The notes below the pieces were generated by a model. The model made no database searches, was not told where the DNA came from, and worked only from the letters and a program-made list of their open reading frames with translations. From assembly GCA_000344275.1 (NCBI GenBank), contig AORU01000007.1, forward strand, positions 59,292 through 123,291: a stretch of DNA of 64,000 nucleotides, given 5' to 3'. The DNA is from Streptococcus oralis subsp. tigurinus AZ_3a. Lineage in GTDB: Bacteria; Bacillota; Bacilli; Lactobacillales; Streptococcaceae. The position numbers were made by a program, and so were the translations under genes. Below are positions 1-10,488 of this stretch, piece by piece (the stretch's first letter is position 1; the number at the start of each line of letters is the position of its first letter).

Positions 1-2
1 CT

Positions 3-2621
3 GAGGCTGAAAAGGTTGCTTTGCGGTTCGCATTTGTAACAGACAAGCTTTCATTGGCTAGTGGCGACTTCGCTAGGACATCGGATAGTTGGGCTAACCA
101 AGTTAGGATTATGAAGCTACAGTTCGAAAGCTTTATGGCAAGCGTCGGAGTTGGCTTGATTAACATTTTTACCCCTGTTATCAAAGTTATTAACTTTTTG
201 CTCAGCAAATTGCTGACAGTAGGTAATGCTTTTAAAGCATTGACGGAGCTATTTACTGGCAAGAAGTCTATGAAAGGCTCCGGTATCCAAGAGACAGCTG
301 ATGCAGTTGGTAGTTTAGGAGAGGCTTCTGATGGTGCAGCAGGAGGAGCTGGCAACTTAGGAAAAGCCGCCAAAGGAGCCGGAAAGGCTGCGGATGGAGC
401 TGGTAAAGCAGCTAAGAAAGCTGCTCAAGAAATGAAATCTCTCATGGGATTTGACCAAATCAATAAACTATCTGACTCATCCGATAGCGGAGATGGTGGT
501 GGAGATTCTGGAGGCAGTCCTGGTGGTTCAGGCGGCGGAGGTGGTGGAACACCTAAAGGCGCTGAAGTCGATATGGGGAAAATTGCTGAAGGCGGGAATC
601 AATTAGACGGTCTATTTGATGGATTGTTTAAACGATTGCTTGAACTCGTCAAATTGTTCCAGGACGGATTCAATGCATCATTTAGATTCGATGGTGTTGA
701 ACGCCTTCAGAGTGCTTTAAAGCGAATTGGTGAATTACTACAAGAGATTTTTACAGATCCAAAAGTTGTTGCTTCTTTTCAAACTATGCTTGATAAGATA
801 GCTTATGCTCTAGGGCAGTTTACTGGCTCGATGGGGACTGTTGCTCTCGGGATAGGAGTCTTTATAGCCGAAAGTATAGCCAACGGACTACAGCGCCAAA
901 AAGAGCGTATTAAAGGTGCTCTCGTGTCTCTATTCACCAACATAGGAAATGTAGCTGAGGTTGCTGGTAATATCGTTCAAGCTTTCTCAAATGGTTTTTA
1001 CGATGTCATCACATCTTCTGGCGCTGTTAGAATTGGCAGTGCGATTGTATCTGCGTTTTTAAGTGCTGGTAGCACAGTAATCGAATTAGGCAGTAAGATA
1101 GCAGGAGATTTTGCTAAAGGAATTGAAAAAGCAATAGTTCCGAATGTTCCACAGTTAGTAAAAGCCTGGACAGGATTATTAGATGGCATCGCTCCTGTTT
1201 TTGAAAGTTTAGAATCACTGGTAGATGATGTTGGTGATGCGTTGAAACGTGTGTACGATGACAAAGCAAAACCATTTATTGACTCTTTGACAAGTGGTTT
1301 TGGTCAGTTGCTGAAAAGCTTTTTGGATGGGTGGAATACTTACCTCAATCCAGTTCTATCAAAATTAGGTGAAAAGTTTTCGGAAGTTTATGACGCTCAT
1401 GTAAAACCAGCTATCGATAATCTCTCTATGCTTTTAGGTAGTTTTTTTGATTTTTTCAAAGCTGCTTGGGAAGACTTTGTTTCGAATGTAGATGTCGAAA
1501 AATTCATGGAGATTCTTAGTGGATTAGTAGAAGTTGTCGGTACAACGTTGATCAATGCTATTGCGGCACTCTCTGATATTATCAGTGGTCTTGCTCAAGC
1601 TCTATCTGGTTTGATTGATTTTGTAACGGGTGTTTTTACAGGTGATTGGGATTTAGCTTGGAACGGAATTAAAAATCTATTTTCCGGCATTATCAAATCT
1701 CTCTTGGCCGCGCTTGGAATTGACATCGATTCGATGATTGCAGAGTTCACCCGTTGGTGGGAATCTGTAAAGACCATTTTTGCACCTGTTGTTCAATGGT
1801 TCAAGGATAAGTTTAAACAAGCTTGGGATGCCATTGTTGCTATCTTTACCGGTATTGGTTCTTGGTTTTCTCAACGCTACAATGAGTTAAAAAGCAATCT
1901 TGCTTCTATTCCTGATTGGTTCAAAGACAAATTCCGCAGCGCGTGGGCAGGTTTAACAGGTATCTTCAATCCTATTGCAAGTTGGTTTGCAGGGAAGTGG
2001 AGTAATATTCAATCTGCTCTTGCTAGCATACCAGGGTGGTTTTCTTCAAAATTCCGCGAAGCATATAACAATGTCAAGAATGCATTTTCGGGCATTATCG
2101 GGTTCTTTAGCGGACTTTGGGGGCAAATACGCTCAACGTTTACTCACGTTGGAACCATGGTTGGAAGTGCCATTGGTGGTGCTGTACGTAGCGTTATTAA
2201 CGGGGTGCTTGGCACGGTAGAAAGCACAATCAATAGTGGTATCAGCTTACTCAATGGCGCTATTAGCGTGATTAATAAATTACCTGGTGTAAATATCGGT
2301 GGATTTAGTTACATTGGACTACCTCGACTTGCTCAAGGTGGCTTTGTTAAGGCCAATACACCACAAATTGCCATGATTGGTGACAACAAGCATTACGGTG
2401 AGATTGTTGCTCCGGAAAATAAAATGCTTGAAATGGCACGTCGTGCAGCGGAATTGTCAAATAATGGCGGTGGACCAGAAGTTCTAGCCTTACTGACACA
2501 GTTGTTACAAGCGGTTCGTGCTCTTGATTTGACAATTGATGGTGATAAAATCACCAAGAAGATTGTAGATAAAATCAATGAAATTGCAATTAAAACAGGG
2601 GAATCCCCCCTCATGATTTAG
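3..2621 (+). CDS. Phage tail tape measure protein (5' truncated)
   Basis: C-terminal part of a tail length (tape measure) protein, the rod inside the siphovirus tail. The frame is open from base 3, so the gene starts left of the window and the TTG at 21 is not its start. Visible parts, numbered from that TTG, are an Ala/Gly/Lys-rich stretch (about residues 100-140), a Gly/Ser linker (about 155-178), long amphipathic segments, and a run of Trp/Phe-rich tandem repeats of roughly 35-40 residues at about 574-703, of the type WFKDKF..AW..I...F. Tandem aromatic repeats and the next genes (tail tip) are typical of tape measures. The stop lies 10 bases before the next gene, which has a good ribosome site. 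Confidence 0.9.
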   Translation, partial: EAEKVALRFAFVTDKLSLASGDFARTSDSWANQVRIMKLQFESFMASVGVGLINIFTPVIKVINFLLSKLLTVGNAFKALTELFTGKKSMKGSGIQETADAVGSLGEASDGAAGGAGNLGKAAKGAGKAADGAGKAAKKAAQEMKSLMGFDQINKLSDSSDSGDGGGDSGGSPGGSGGGGGGTPKGAEVDMGKIAEGGNQLDGLFDGLFKRLLELVKLFQDGFNASFRFDGVERLQSALKRIGELLQEIFTDPKVVASFQTMLDKIAYALGQFTGSMGTVALGIGVFIAESIANGLQRQKERIKGALVSLFTNIGNVAEVAGNIVQAFSNGFYDVITSSGAVRIGSAIVSAFLSAGSTVIELGSKIAGDFAKGIEKAIVPNVPQLVKAWTGLLDGIAPVFESLESLVDDVGDALKRVYDDKAKPFIDSLTSGFGQLLKSFLDGWNTYLNPVLSKLGEKFSEVYDAHVKPAIDNLSMLLGSFFDFFKAAWEDFVSNVDVEKFMEILSGLVEVVGTTLINAIAALSDIISGLAQALSGLIDFVTGVFTGDWDLAWNGIKNLFSGIIKSLLAALGIDIDSMIAEFTRWWESVKTIFAPVVQWFKDKFKQAWDAIVAIFTGIGSWFSQRYNELKSNLASIPDWFKDKFRSAWAGLTGIFNPIASWFAGKWSNIQSALASIPGWFSSKFREAYNNVKNAFSGIIGFFSGLWGQIRSTFTHVGTMVGSAIGGAVRSVINGVLGTVESTINSGISLLNGAISVINKLPGVNIGGFSYIGLPRLAQGGFVKANTPQIAMIGDNKHYGEIVAPENKMLEMARRAAELSNNGGGPEVLALLTQLLQAVRALDLTIDGDKITKKIVDKINEIAIKTGESPLMI

Positions 2622-2630
2622 GAGGTATGC

Positions 2631-2972
2631 ATGAGTGAAATATCAGTAGGTGGAGTAGCTCTTGCTTCTCCAGTTGAAATCAGCATCAATAATGAGATTA
2701 TCTGGTCATCTTCTACGGGTCGTAGTGCTAGTGGATTGATGACGGGTGACGTCATTGCAGAAAAATGTACATTCTCCATCAAATGGGGAATTATCACGGA
2801 AGCAGAAAGAAATCTTATCAAGTCTAAATTGGTAGCCGGATTTTTTACTGCAAACATTTTAGGACAGTCTATCACTGGTTATCGCGGAACTATCACAGAG
2901 ACAGTAATGGGGCGTCTGAGTGACGGTGTGACCTATTACAACGGCTTATCTGTATCTATTATCGAGCAGTAG
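2631..2972 (+). CDS. Small phage tail protein, unknown family
   Basis: 113-residue acidic-neutral protein between the tape measure and tail-tip genes. It starts at an ATG preceded by TTAGGAGG. It has no signal peptide or membrane segment and is rich in beta-type sequence. In streptococcal siphoviruses this slot usually holds a short tail component (distal-tail or tail-hub related). I recognise the slot, not a definite family. The next gene follows after 8 bases with AGGAGG, so the two are cotranscribed. Confidence 0.7.
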   Translation: MSEISVGGVALASPVEISINNEIIWSSSTGRSASGLMTGDVIAEKCTFSIKWGIITEAERNLIKSKLVAGFFTANILGQSITGYRGTITETVMGRLSDGVTYYNGLSVSIIEQ

Positions 2973-2980
2973 GAGGAATT

Positions 2981-5900
2981 ATGCTAGAAGTAACATCAGA
3001 TTATATCAAAGCAATAGAGAACCATCTGCGCGTGTTTGAGGCTAACTTTGACTTAAATGGTAAGAGATACACAAAAACCAAAATTGCATCAGCTACTTAC
3101 GACAGTTCCATCGGTAATAGTCATGATTTTACAATTGGTGGTGGGTACATCAATAGTCTAGAAATTGAAATTAAAGAGATTATTGAAGGTCTGCAAGAAA
3201 TGATGCCGGCAACAATGTCGGTAGCAATTGCGGGTAAAACCGTCCCACTTGGCAAGTTTTTTGTTACCGAGGTCAAGCTAGATCGTAATGATAAAAAGAC
3301 CAAAATTAAGCTACAGGACGAGTTTGTTAGATTGTCTGGTGCTTATGATAGTCAGCTTACTTATCCAGCTTATACAAGGGATATTTTATCAGAAATCGTG
3401 AGATTGACAGGTATCACGACAGATACTAATATCCAATTAGTAAATGATCAAGTTGCGAAGAAACTAGAAAAAACAAGTTATCGTGAGGCGTTAGTTTATT
3501 TAGCGCAATTATCAGGAAGCTTCGTCAGATTTAATCGTAATGGGAAGCTTGATTTTATCAAGCTAAAGACAACATCAAGACATATCACAAAAGATATGTA
3601 TAAGCCAGGTGGATTAGAACGTGACGAGATACCTTACAGGTTGAAAGGTATTGAGTGTAAGTCTGCTGATAAGGTTGTGTATAAATCAGGATTGTCCACA
3701 GGTAATATCATGAAGTTAAAAAATCCATGGGTTACACAAGAAATTCTGGATCGTGTCTTCAATGAATACCGTGATTTTAACTTTTATCCATATACATTGT
3801 CCTGGCGTGGTGATATGGCCATGGAATCCGGTGACTGGGTTACAGTACACTGGGATGAAAATATCTATTTTGATATTCCAATGCTGTCCTACAAACTTTC
3901 GTTTGATGGTGGTTTATCTGCCCATAGTAGTGGAAATGCTGCTGGAGTTGCACAAGGTACTTATAAATATAAGGGGTCCATGCAACGTCAAATAGAGTAT
4001 TTGGACGAACTTATCACTAAACAAGGTAGTATGTACCTTGATACATCAAGCCCTACCAAACCAAAAAATGGAGATATATGGTTTAAACCTAATGGTGGCT
4101 ATGTTGAAATGTGGGAACGTGTAGAAGGTTCATGGGTTAAAAAGGCAGACAGCGCTAATGTCGGAGAAATTGTCAATACAATAACCACTGATGAATTGCT
4201 AGCAAAAAAAGTTTCTGCAGCAATTGGTAATTACATTACGTTAAATGCCAAAAATATAACTGCTGGAGATCTGGATTTAGCACGTTTGCGAATCATGAAT
4301 GGTTTGCAAGAGATTGTTTCCGTACGTGACGGAAAAGTTGTGATGAACATTGATAAGCTCACAATAAACTCTAAAGATGTAGCTACGAAAGAAGATCTAA
4401 AAAAAATTGAACTGACTCCTGGACCAAAAGGGGAACGTGGGCAACAGGGGGTGCCTGGTATCCAAGGTTTGCAAGGACCGAAAGGCGACCCTGGACCACA
4501 GGGAGCAATAGGTCCTAAAGGAGATCGAGGGGAGAAAGGTGAGCGTGGCTTACAAGGAATCCAAGGTTTGCAAGGTGTCAAGGGCGACCAAGGTATCCCA
4601 GGACTTAAAGGAGCTGACGGCCGAACACAGTATACTCACATTGCCTACGCTGATACTATCTCAGGCAGTGGATTTAGCCAGACTAACGCTGACAAGGCAT
4701 ATATTGGGGTGTACTTTGATTTCAACTCAACTGACAGCGTCAACCCTGCTGACTATCGCTGGACGAGATGGCGTGGTCGTGATGGCGCTGATGGGCTACC
4801 AGGTAAACCAGGAGCAGATGGAAGAACACCGTATGTTCACTTTGCCTACTCTGAAAATGCCGATGGCTCAGACTTGACAATGACAGATAACGGACAGCGT
4901 TATTTCGGCCATTATTCAGACTATGAAAAACCCGATAGCTCAGATAAAACCAAGTACAAATGGGCTGATCGTTGGGCTAAAGTTGAGGTTGGTGGAAGGA
5001 ATCTATTTCTTAATTCATTGTTTAAGCGTGATCTTCATCAACGTTATTCAACATATCATGTAGATGACAGTGTTGAGCAAACGCAAGGACAGCTTGCTTT
5101 GAGTATAGACGCGAATACGAAATTCAGAGGAGCTAATACGTTGAAAATTGTATCTACTTATAACGGTAAGGCGACTAATCAAAAAGTTACGTTTAGAACC
5201 GGTGGGGATACACGTTTGGGTACCGTTGACGAGATGAAAAATAAAGCTGTTAGGTTTAGTTTTTGGGCAAAATCTACTGTCAATAATACGAATTTTCAAG
5301 CTAGGGCAGGATATCGGAACGCCGTGGAAGGTGTCTCGTTGACCACCGATTGGAAATTTTATGACATTGAGTTGACGAAAAAAGAAAACTCAAATGCAAC
5401 TAATGAGCTGATTTTACACATATTTACCGCTGCTACTGTTTGGATTGCCTTTCCAAAAGTAGAGGTAGGAACAGTCTCTACAGACTTTTCAGAAGCTACT
5501 GAAGATATCCAGAATGACATCAACTCCAAGGCTGACCAATCACTGACTCAAGAGCAATTAAATGCTCTAGCTGAAAAAGCTCAACTTCATGATGTAGAAT
5601 TAAAAGCTAAAGCGACAATGGATCAGTTCAGTGATTTAGAAAAAACCTATAATGCTTTTGTAAAATCAAATGTAGAAAGCCAAAAAAAATCTGAATCTGA
5701 TTTAATCGAAGCGGGCAGAAGAATTGAGTTTTTATCAATAGAATTTGGTGGCTTGAAAGAGATGAAAAAGTTCATCGATACCTATATGACAAGTTCTAAT
5801 GAGGGATTAATTATTGGAAAGAACGATGCTAGTTCATCAATCAAAGTCAGTCATGATAGGATTTCTATGTTTTCTGCAGGTAAGGAAGTCATGTATATTT

Positions 5901-6022
5901 CGCAAGGTGTGATTCATATCGACAACGGTATTTTCACCGCGTCAGTTCAAATCGGACGCTTTAGAACAGAACAGTATTATCTTGACAAAGATGTGAATGT
6001 TATTCGATATGTAGGAGGTTAA
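2981..6022 (+). CDS. Phage tail-tip / antireceptor protein with collagen-like repeats
   Basis: 1013-residue structural protein. The N-terminal third (about 1-350) resembles the prophage tail/endopeptidase hub family, which contacts the tail tube. About residues 480-548 are an uninterrupted collagen-like Gly-X-Y series ([16 protein letters not shown] and similar). Two related modules follow, each starting GADGRT(Q/P)Y.H.AY and ending in a Trp-rich segment, then a carbohydrate-binding-like domain (about 670-835) and a coiled-coil C-terminal region. This layout fits a receptor-binding side of the tail tip. It sits between the small tail protein and the DUF859 gene, all with short spacers. Host range through this protein is inference. 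Confidence 0.85.
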   Translation: MLEVTSDYIKAIENHLRVFEANFDLNGKRYTKTKIASATYDSSIGNSHDFTIGGGYINSLEIEIKEIIEGLQEMMPATMSVAIAGKTVPLGKFFVTEVKLDRNDKKTKIKLQDEFVRLSGAYDSQLTYPAYTRDILSEIVRLTGITTDTNIQLVNDQVAKKLEKTSYREALVYLAQLSGSFVRFNRNGKLDFIKLKTTSRHITKDMYKPGGLERDEIPYRLKGIECKSADKVVYKSGLSTGNIMKLKNPWVTQEILDRVFNEYRDFNFYPYTLSWRGDMAMESGDWVTVHWDENIYFDIPMLSYKLSFDGGLSAHSSGNAAGVAQGTYKYKGSMQRQIEYLDELITKQGSMYLDTSSPTKPKNGDIWFKPNGGYVEMWERVEGSWVKKADSANVGEIVNTITTDELLAKKVSAAIGNYITLNAKNITAGDLDLARLRIMNGLQEIVSVRDGKVVMNIDKLTINSKDVATKEDLKKIELTPGPKGERGQQGVPGIQGLQGPKGDPGPQGAIGPKGDRGEKGERGLQGIQGLQGVKGDQGIPGLKGADGRTQYTHIAYADTISGSGFSQTNADKAYIGVYFDFNSTDSVNPADYRWTRWRGRDGADGLPGKPGADGRTPYVHFAYSENADGSDLTMTDNGQRYFGHYSDYEKPDSSDKTKYKWADRWAKVEVGGRNLFLNSLFKRDLHQRYSTYHVDDSVEQTQGQLALSIDANTKFRGANTLKIVSTYNGKATNQKVTFRTGGDTRLGTVDEMKNKAVRFSFWAKSTVNNTNFQARAGYRNAVEGVSLTTDWKFYDIELTKKENSNATNELILHIFTAATVWIAFPKVEVGTVSTDFSEATEDIQNDINSKADQSLTQEQLNALAEKAQLHDVELKAKATMDQFSDLEKTYNAFVKSNVESQKKSESDLIEAGRRIEFLSIEFGGLKEMKKFIDTYMTSSNEGLIIGKNDASSSIKVSHDRISMFSAGKEVMYISQGVIHIDNGIFTASVQIGRFRTEQYYLDKDVNVIRYVGG

Positions 6023-6032
6023 AAAGAGGAAA

Positions 6033-8075
6033 ATGACTAAATTTATCAATTCTAGTGGGCCATTGCATTTGAACCTTTACGTCGAACAAGTTAGTCAGGA
6101 CATTACTAATAACTCTTCGAAAGTAAGGTGGCGGGCTACTATCGACCGCGATGGAGCTTATAGAACATGGACTTATGGGAATATTAGTAACCTGTCAGTA
6201 TGGTTAAACGGTTCAAGTGTTCATAGCAGTCACCCGGATTACGATACGTCCGGAGAAGAGGTAACGCTCGCAAGTGGAGAAGTCACTGTTCCTCATAATA
6301 GTGACGGGACTAAGACTTTTTCAGTTTGGGCTTCCTTTGACCCGAATAACGGAGTTCACGGAAATATTACTATCTCGACTAAGTATACGTTATCCAGCTT
6401 GCCTCGTTCTAGTGCGGTTGCTGGTCTAGACGGAGATAGAAATCTAGGCTCTCGTCATACTATACGAATCGATAGAAAAGCAAGTGCATTCACTCACCAA
6501 GTTTGGTACCGAGTTTTTGGAAGTGACTGGATAGATTTAGGTAAGAACCATACTACTAGCGTTTCCTTTACTCCATCACTAGACTTAGCACGATATCTAC
6601 CTAAATCTAGTTCTGGGGTTATGGACATCTGTGTTCGAACATATAACGGTACTACTCAAATCGGTAGTGACGTGTATTCTAATGGATGGTACTTTAAAAT
6701 CCCAGACAGTGTAAAGCCTACCTTCACAGGTCTTTCATTAACTGACATGAATACGGTCGCAAGACAGCTTTTGAGTGGAAATGACTTCTTACAAATCATT
6801 TCAGATATCCAAGTAAACTTTAACAATGCGTCTGGCGCCTATGGATCTACTATTACAGGATATCGAGCTGAAATCGTTAATAAAAAAATGGTCGTAACTA
6901 AAAACGGTAGTAGTTTTGGTATCATGAACTTTAGCGGTTTGGCGACCATTCGAGCTTATGTTGTCGATAGTCGGGGCAAACAATCAGATACTAAAGATAT
7001 TACTATCAACGTGATTGAGTATTATGCTCCCTCCTTTAGCTTCTCCGCACTTAGAACTAGAGGTAATCCAAATACATTGCAAGTGTTAAGAAATGCCCGA
7101 ATAGCCCCTATAATGCAGTCAGGAAAGCAAAGGAATGTAATGTCCTTAACTTTCAAAGTTGCTCAGATAGGTAATGAGAATTTCACGGATGATAATGGGA
7201 GTGCATCTGGTAATTTTACAAGTGTTCATACATTGACTAATTCAGCTGCTAACATGGCGGGGAATTATCCATCGAATAAATCCTTTGTGATTATTGGTAA
7301 GCTTGAGGACAAGTTTACAAACGTTGAATTTTCTACAACAGTAGCAACTGAAAGCGTAGTAATGTCCTATGATAAGAACGGACGTGTAGGCATCGGTAAG
7401 GTTTCAGAATTTGGGAAACCAGGATCATTAGATGTTCTAGGCGATATCTACTCGAATAACAAGCCAATTCAGCAGTATCAGCTGACTAATGCTTATGGTG
7501 GCTTAAGTAGAGGTAGCGCTCAATGGGATGATATTTGGAGTAAGCAAGGAACTGAGTTTGGTTGGAGAAATGGAAAGTACGCAGATAACCCTACTGGCAA
7601 CGATTGGGGACTATTTCAAAACTATTGGCTTGACAGTTGGAAAGGCGTGCAATTTTTCACAGGGATAACATCGAATAGGTTTTTCTTTAGAACCTATAAC
7701 AATGCCAATAAATGGTCTCCAACGCAATGGAAAGAGATTGCTACCAAAGATGACATTCAGAGCCTACCTTGGCAAAATGCCGTTTTACAAAATGGATGGA
7801 ACCATCATCCTGAGTATGAAAAAGTGCAGTTTTCGAAAACATTCGACGGGATTGTTTATTTAAAAGGGACTTGTAAAGGCGGAAAGACTACCCGTGAGTC
7901 AATTATCTTTACTTTGCCTGAAAATTTCAGACCATCCACAACGCTATTCAAAACCGCTTTAAACAATGACTATGGCCCTGCCGTTGTCGGGATTTATCCA
8001 GGAGGTAACGTAGTCGTCAAGGGTAACGTTGACGCCACTTGGCTCAACTTTGATAATGTATCTTTCAAAATTTAA
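6033..8075 (+). CDS. DUF859-type phage minor structural protein
   Basis: 680 residues. The N-terminal half matches my memory of DUF859, found in streptococcal phages, with the W..YGN.S.LSVWLNG and HNSDGTKTF..WASFD signatures. The C-terminal part (about 470-680) has W-rich segments of the kind seen in tail-fibre tip or pyocin-knob domains (WKGVQFFTG, W.PTQWKEIATK) and may bind cell-surface sugars. The start is an ATG 10 bases after the tail-tip stop, with AAAGAGGAAA before it. It is likely a baseplate or fibre component; its precise role is unknown. Confidence 0.85.
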   Translation: MTKFINSSGPLHLNLYVEQVSQDITNNSSKVRWRATIDRDGAYRTWTYGNISNLSVWLNGSSVHSSHPDYDTSGEEVTLASGEVTVPHNSDGTKTFSVWASFDPNNGVHGNITISTKYTLSSLPRSSAVAGLDGDRNLGSRHTIRIDRKASAFTHQVWYRVFGSDWIDLGKNHTTSVSFTPSLDLARYLPKSSSGVMDICVRTYNGTTQIGSDVYSNGWYFKIPDSVKPTFTGLSLTDMNTVARQLLSGNDFLQIISDIQVNFNNASGAYGSTITGYRAEIVNKKMVVTKNGSSFGIMNFSGLATIRAYVVDSRGKQSDTKDITINVIEYYAPSFSFSALRTRGNPNTLQVLRNARIAPIMQSGKQRNVMSLTFKVAQIGNENFTDDNGSASGNFTSVHTLTNSAANMAGNYPSNKSFVIIGKLEDKFTNVEFSTTVATESVVMSYDKNGRVGIGKVSEFGKPGSLDVLGDIYSNNKPIQQYQLTNAYGGLSRGSAQWDDIWSKQGTEFGWRNGKYADNPTGNDWGLFQNYWLDSWKGVQFFTGITSNRFFFRTYNNANKWSPTQWKEIATKDDIQSLPWQNAVLQNGWNHHPEYEKVQFSKTFDGIVYLKGTCKGGKTTRESIIFTLPENFRPSTTLFKTALNNDYGPAVVGIYPGGNVVVKGNVDATWLNFDNVSFKI

Positions 8076-8084
8076 GGAGGAACT

Positions 8085-8690
8085 ATGAAATTAGAGTACG
8101 GGACAAAGTCCCAAGAATTTGACGCAAGCGGCAAAGAATTCGCTACAAAGGTCACACTTGTTAATTCAGATGGTGCTATCGTACCTATCATGCTACCGGC
8201 TGATAAAATCAGCTTGTCCAATACTGAGCTTTTTGAGTTAGCTCTGGAGGCCCTTTATCAAGAGAATTTCCCAAACCGTGCTGAAAATGAAAAATTCAAC
8301 AAGGTAAATGAGCAAATCCAGAAAAGCCAAGAGAATGTGGCAAAGGTAGAACAGGCTGCAACTGATAACAAGGAAAATCTGGATGCAGTATCAGCTATCA
8401 CTGAAGTTCTCATCGCTTTAGCCATCTCTCAAAACGGAGGTATGCCTACTTATGCTTACAACAAAGTGGCTGAGTTCATCAAACCGCTTGTTAAAAGTAC
8501 ACGGTATGGAAACGGCGATATCGTCGCTATGCCATATCCGTTTGACACCAATCCGAAATGGCCAAAAGGAACCAAGACTATTTTCAAGTTCCAAATGCAA
8601 GCCACAGAGGGCTACACTTGGAAAGAACAGGCTCTTGCTGAGATGCTTCAGCAAGGTGTGCTGACCGTGGTCATGCCACGTATTGAGTAA
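8085..8690 (+). CDS. DUF1366-type phage protein
   Basis: 201 residues. It belongs, by recall, to the DUF1366 group that lies between tail-fibre and holin genes in streptococcal prophages. The N-terminal 75 residues form a compact beta-rich domain. The middle (about 65-110) is heptad-like with Gln/Glu/Asn (VNEQIQKSQENVAKVEQ), suggesting a coiled coil. The C-terminus is aromatic-rich. AAGGAGGAAC precedes the ATG. No enzymatic motif is visible. It is probably a structural or assembly accessory. Confidence 0.75.
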   Translation: MKLEYGTKSQEFDASGKEFATKVTLVNSDGAIVPIMLPADKISLSNTELFELALEALYQENFPNRAENEKFNKVNEQIQKSQENVAKVEQAATDNKENLDAVSAITEVLIALAISQNGGMPTYAYNKVAEFIKPLVKSTRYGNGDIVAMPYPFDTNPKWPKGTKTIFKFQMQATEGYTWKEQALAEMLQQGVLTVVMPRIE

Positions 8691-8701
8691 AAGGAGGTTA
8701 T

Positions 8702-9001
8702 ATGCCAATTGAAGAAGCTGAAAAAATCGCTCAAAGTCAGGTAGCTTGGGCGATTTTGTTTATCTTACTTTTCTTTATTATCATTCGATATCTTATCAAG
8801 ACTTCGGACAAGCGAGAGAAGAAGATTATGGATTTGCACGAGCAATCAAAGGCCGACTCTAACAGACGAGAAGAGCGTTTGATGACTCACCTGGAAAAAA
8901 CTACTACAGAATTAACCACAATCACTCACGCGGTCGGAGATATTCAAAAAGAAATGGTCCGCATGAACGATCGCATGGAAGAAATCGAAAAAGGAGAATA
9001 A
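8702..9001 (+). CDS. BhlA/UviB-like holin-related membrane protein
   Basis: 99 residues: a short N-terminus, one strong transmembrane helix (about residues 15-32, AILFILLFFIIIRYLI), then a long charged amphipathic coiled coil. This is the architecture of the BhlA/UviB bacteriocin-holin family. It sits directly before a second holin candidate and the endolysin, so it probably helps permeabilise the membrane or control lysis timing. AAAGGAGG precedes the ATG and 3 bases separate it from the next gene. Confidence 0.8.
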   Translation: MPIEEAEKIAQSQVAWAILFILLFFIIIRYLIKTSDKREKKIMDLHEQSKADSNRREERLMTHLEKTTTELTTITHAVGDIQKEMVRMNDRMEEIEKGE

Positions 9002-9004
9002 CAC

Positions 9005-9337
9005 ATGCAACAAATTACTGAAATCATTATCGCTTCAGCTACTGGAATCTTGACTGTTTTGGCTGGTATCGCGGTCAAATCGATTAAGGATTTTTTGATT
9101 AAAAAAGGCGGTGAAAAGACCATCAAGATTGTCGAAATCCTTGCTAAGAACGCGGTCAACGCTGTGGAGCAAGTAGCTCAAGAGACAGGCTTCAAGGGCG
9201 AGGAAAAGCTGGAACAAGCCCGTACGAAAATCCGTGCTGAACTCAATAAGTACAATATCAGCATGACTGATAAGGACTTGGATACATTCGTTGAGTCAGC
9301 AGTCAAACAGATGAATGATGCGTGGAAAGGGGAATAA
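9005..9337 (+). CDS. Phage holin, LL-H type
   Basis: 110 residues. It has one N-terminal membrane segment (about 7-25, rich in Ile/Ala/Gly) followed by a basic, helical cytoplasmic region. The pattern and the ending ([17 protein letters not shown]) match the LL-H holin family as I recall it. It would release the endolysin encoded just downstream. The start ATG is preceded by AAAGGAGAATAACAC. The stop at 9337 overlaps the ribosome-site region of the amidase gene. Confidence 0.85.
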   Translation: MQQITEIIIASATGILTVLAGIAVKSIKDFLIKKGGEKTIKIVEILAKNAVNAVEQVAQETGFKGEEKLEQARTKIRAELNKYNISMTDKDLDTFVESAVKQMNDAWKGE

Positions 9338-9339
9338 TA

Positions 9340-10305
9340 ATGGATATTGATACAAGTAGACTAAGAACTGACTTACCGCAAGTTGGAGAACAACCCTATC
9401 GTCAGATTCACGCCCATTCAACGGGTAATCCAAATTCAACTGCCCAAAATGAAGCAGACTACCACATGCGTCGTCCTGTTGATTCAGGCTTTTTCTCGCA
9501 CGTTGTCGGCAACGGCCGTGTGATGCAGACCTGGTACACAGATATGGGAGCCTACGATGTAGGAGGTGGCTGGAACGTTGAAGGCTATGGACAAGTAGAA
9601 TTGATTGAAAGTCATAGCACAAAAGAAGAGTTTATGCGCGATTACAAGCTCTATGTTGAACTACTGCGCAACCTTGCTGATGAAGCAGGCATCCCTAAAA
9701 CTCTTGACTCTGATAGCCTTGCAGGCATCAAGACACATCAGTATTGTACATACAATCAACCTCGAAACTACTCTGACCATGTGGATCCATACCCTTACTT
9801 GGCAAAATGGGGCATTAGCCGTGAGCAATTCAAGAAAGATATTGAAGGTGGTCTATCTGAAGCTGGCTGGAAACGTAATGAAACCGGCTGGTGGTGGGAA
9901 GAGTCAGATGGCTCTTATCCGACAAAACGCTGGAAGAAAATCAATAATGAGTGGTTCTACTTTGATGAACGTGGATACTGCCTAATCAACCGTTGGTTCA
10001 ACGATGGTAAAGACTGGTTCTATCTTGATAAGCGTGGGGCAATGGTCACAGGCTGGATGTTCCTCAACCATCGCTGGTACTTCTTCAAATCAGACGGGCG
10101 CATGGCCACTGGTTGGGTGAAATACCGTGAAACCTGGTATTTCATGGAAGAAAAAGATGGCTATATGCTATCTAAGCAATTCATAAAATCTGGTGATGGC
10201 TGGTACTATTTGAAAGCCAACGGTGAACTTCACACAGATCCAGCTTTCAAAACCGAACCAGACGGGCTTATCACTATAATTGACAAACCAAAAGAAGAAA
10301 AATAA
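9340..10305 (+). CDS. lytA-like: LytA-like N-acetylmuramoyl-L-alanine amidase (phage endolysin)
   Basis: 321 residues. It hydrolyses the amide bond between muramic acid and the stem peptide. The N-terminal amidase domain (1-~175) is very close to pneumococcal LytA and keeps its zinc/catalytic residues: His in HAHSTGN, Glu in VELIES, His and Cys in IKTHQYC, His in SDHVDPYPY. The rest is choline-binding repeats (Trp/Tyr/Gly pattern) for binding teichoic-acid choline. I start it at the ATG at 9340 (AAAGGGGAATAATA before it; LytA starts MEIN in the same place) rather than the in-frame GTG at 9322. Near the end the sequence reads SGDGWYYLK, where pneumococcal LytA has SADGTGWYYLK: two residues are missing, as in S. 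mitis and phage alleles. The tail carries an extra DKPKEEK. Confidence 0.95.
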   Translation: MDIDTSRLRTDLPQVGEQPYRQIHAHSTGNPNSTAQNEADYHMRRPVDSGFFSHVVGNGRVMQTWYTDMGAYDVGGGWNVEGYGQVELIESHSTKEEFMRDYKLYVELLRNLADEAGIPKTLDSDSLAGIKTHQYCTYNQPRNYSDHVDPYPYLAKWGISREQFKKDIEGGLSEAGWKRNETGWWWEESDGSYPTKRWKKINNEWFYFDERGYCLINRWFNDGKDWFYLDKRGAMVTGWMFLNHRWYFFKSDGRMATGWVKYRETWYFMEEKDGYMLSKQFIKSGDGWYYLKANGELHTDPAFKTEPDGLITIIDKPKEEK

Positions 10306-10340
10306 AAAAACAGAAAGAATTTCAAAATAGATTACACTAG

Positions 10341-10368
10341 ACCGCAGGCTAAGGCTTGCGGTTTTTTT
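10341..10368 (+). terminator. Rho-independent terminator after endolysin
   Basis: The stem ACCGCAGGC / GCTTGCGGT (9 pairs with one G-U) has a 4-base loop and is followed by a T tract. It ends the prophage late operon. Confidence 0.9.
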
Positions 10369-10379
10369 GTTTGCAAAAA

Positions 10380-10400
10380 GGGGCAAAAAAGGGGCAAAAA
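10380..10400 (+). repeat. Direct repeat GGGGCAAAAA x2, likely integrase arm-type sites
   Basis: GGGGCAAAAA occurs at 10,380 and again at 10,391, an 11-base period (one helical turn), between the lysis terminator and the prophage end. Tyrosine-integrase arm-binding sites have this look. The assignment is inference. Confidence 0.4.
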
Positions 10401-10488
10401 TGTCGTAAACCTCTGTAAAATGATGCAAAAAATCAACTTTGCCCTCGCTTTAAAGCTCTAAATTTCAACGTATTGTGAAACAGTGTAA

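Larger units (their letters stand above)
1..10486 (+). mobile_element. Prophage, right end (tail, lysis module)
   Basis: All genes from the left edge to about 10,305 run on the plus strand in classic siphovirus order: tape measure, tail proteins, two holin-like genes, endolysin, terminator. The left part (integrase, replication, packaging, head) lies outside the window. The right boundary is inferred from the abrupt switch to an adhesin gene fragment whose frame opens at 10,489. The exact attachment core cannot be read from one end. Confidence 0.9.

Noticed and set aside
4231..4581. Minus-strand open frame with Pro/Gly/Cys-rich sequence
   Set aside because: It is the antisense shadow of the collagen-like repeats in the tail-tip gene; GC periodicity keeps it open. 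No ribosome site.
4423..4626. Short tandem repeats that could suggest a CRISPR array
   Set aside because: The period is 9 bases (Gly-X-Y codons) inside a coding frame, with no spacers.
9322..9339. Alternative GTG start of the endolysin
   Set aside because: It lies within the ribosome site and the holin 3' end; LytA homologues begin at the next ATG.
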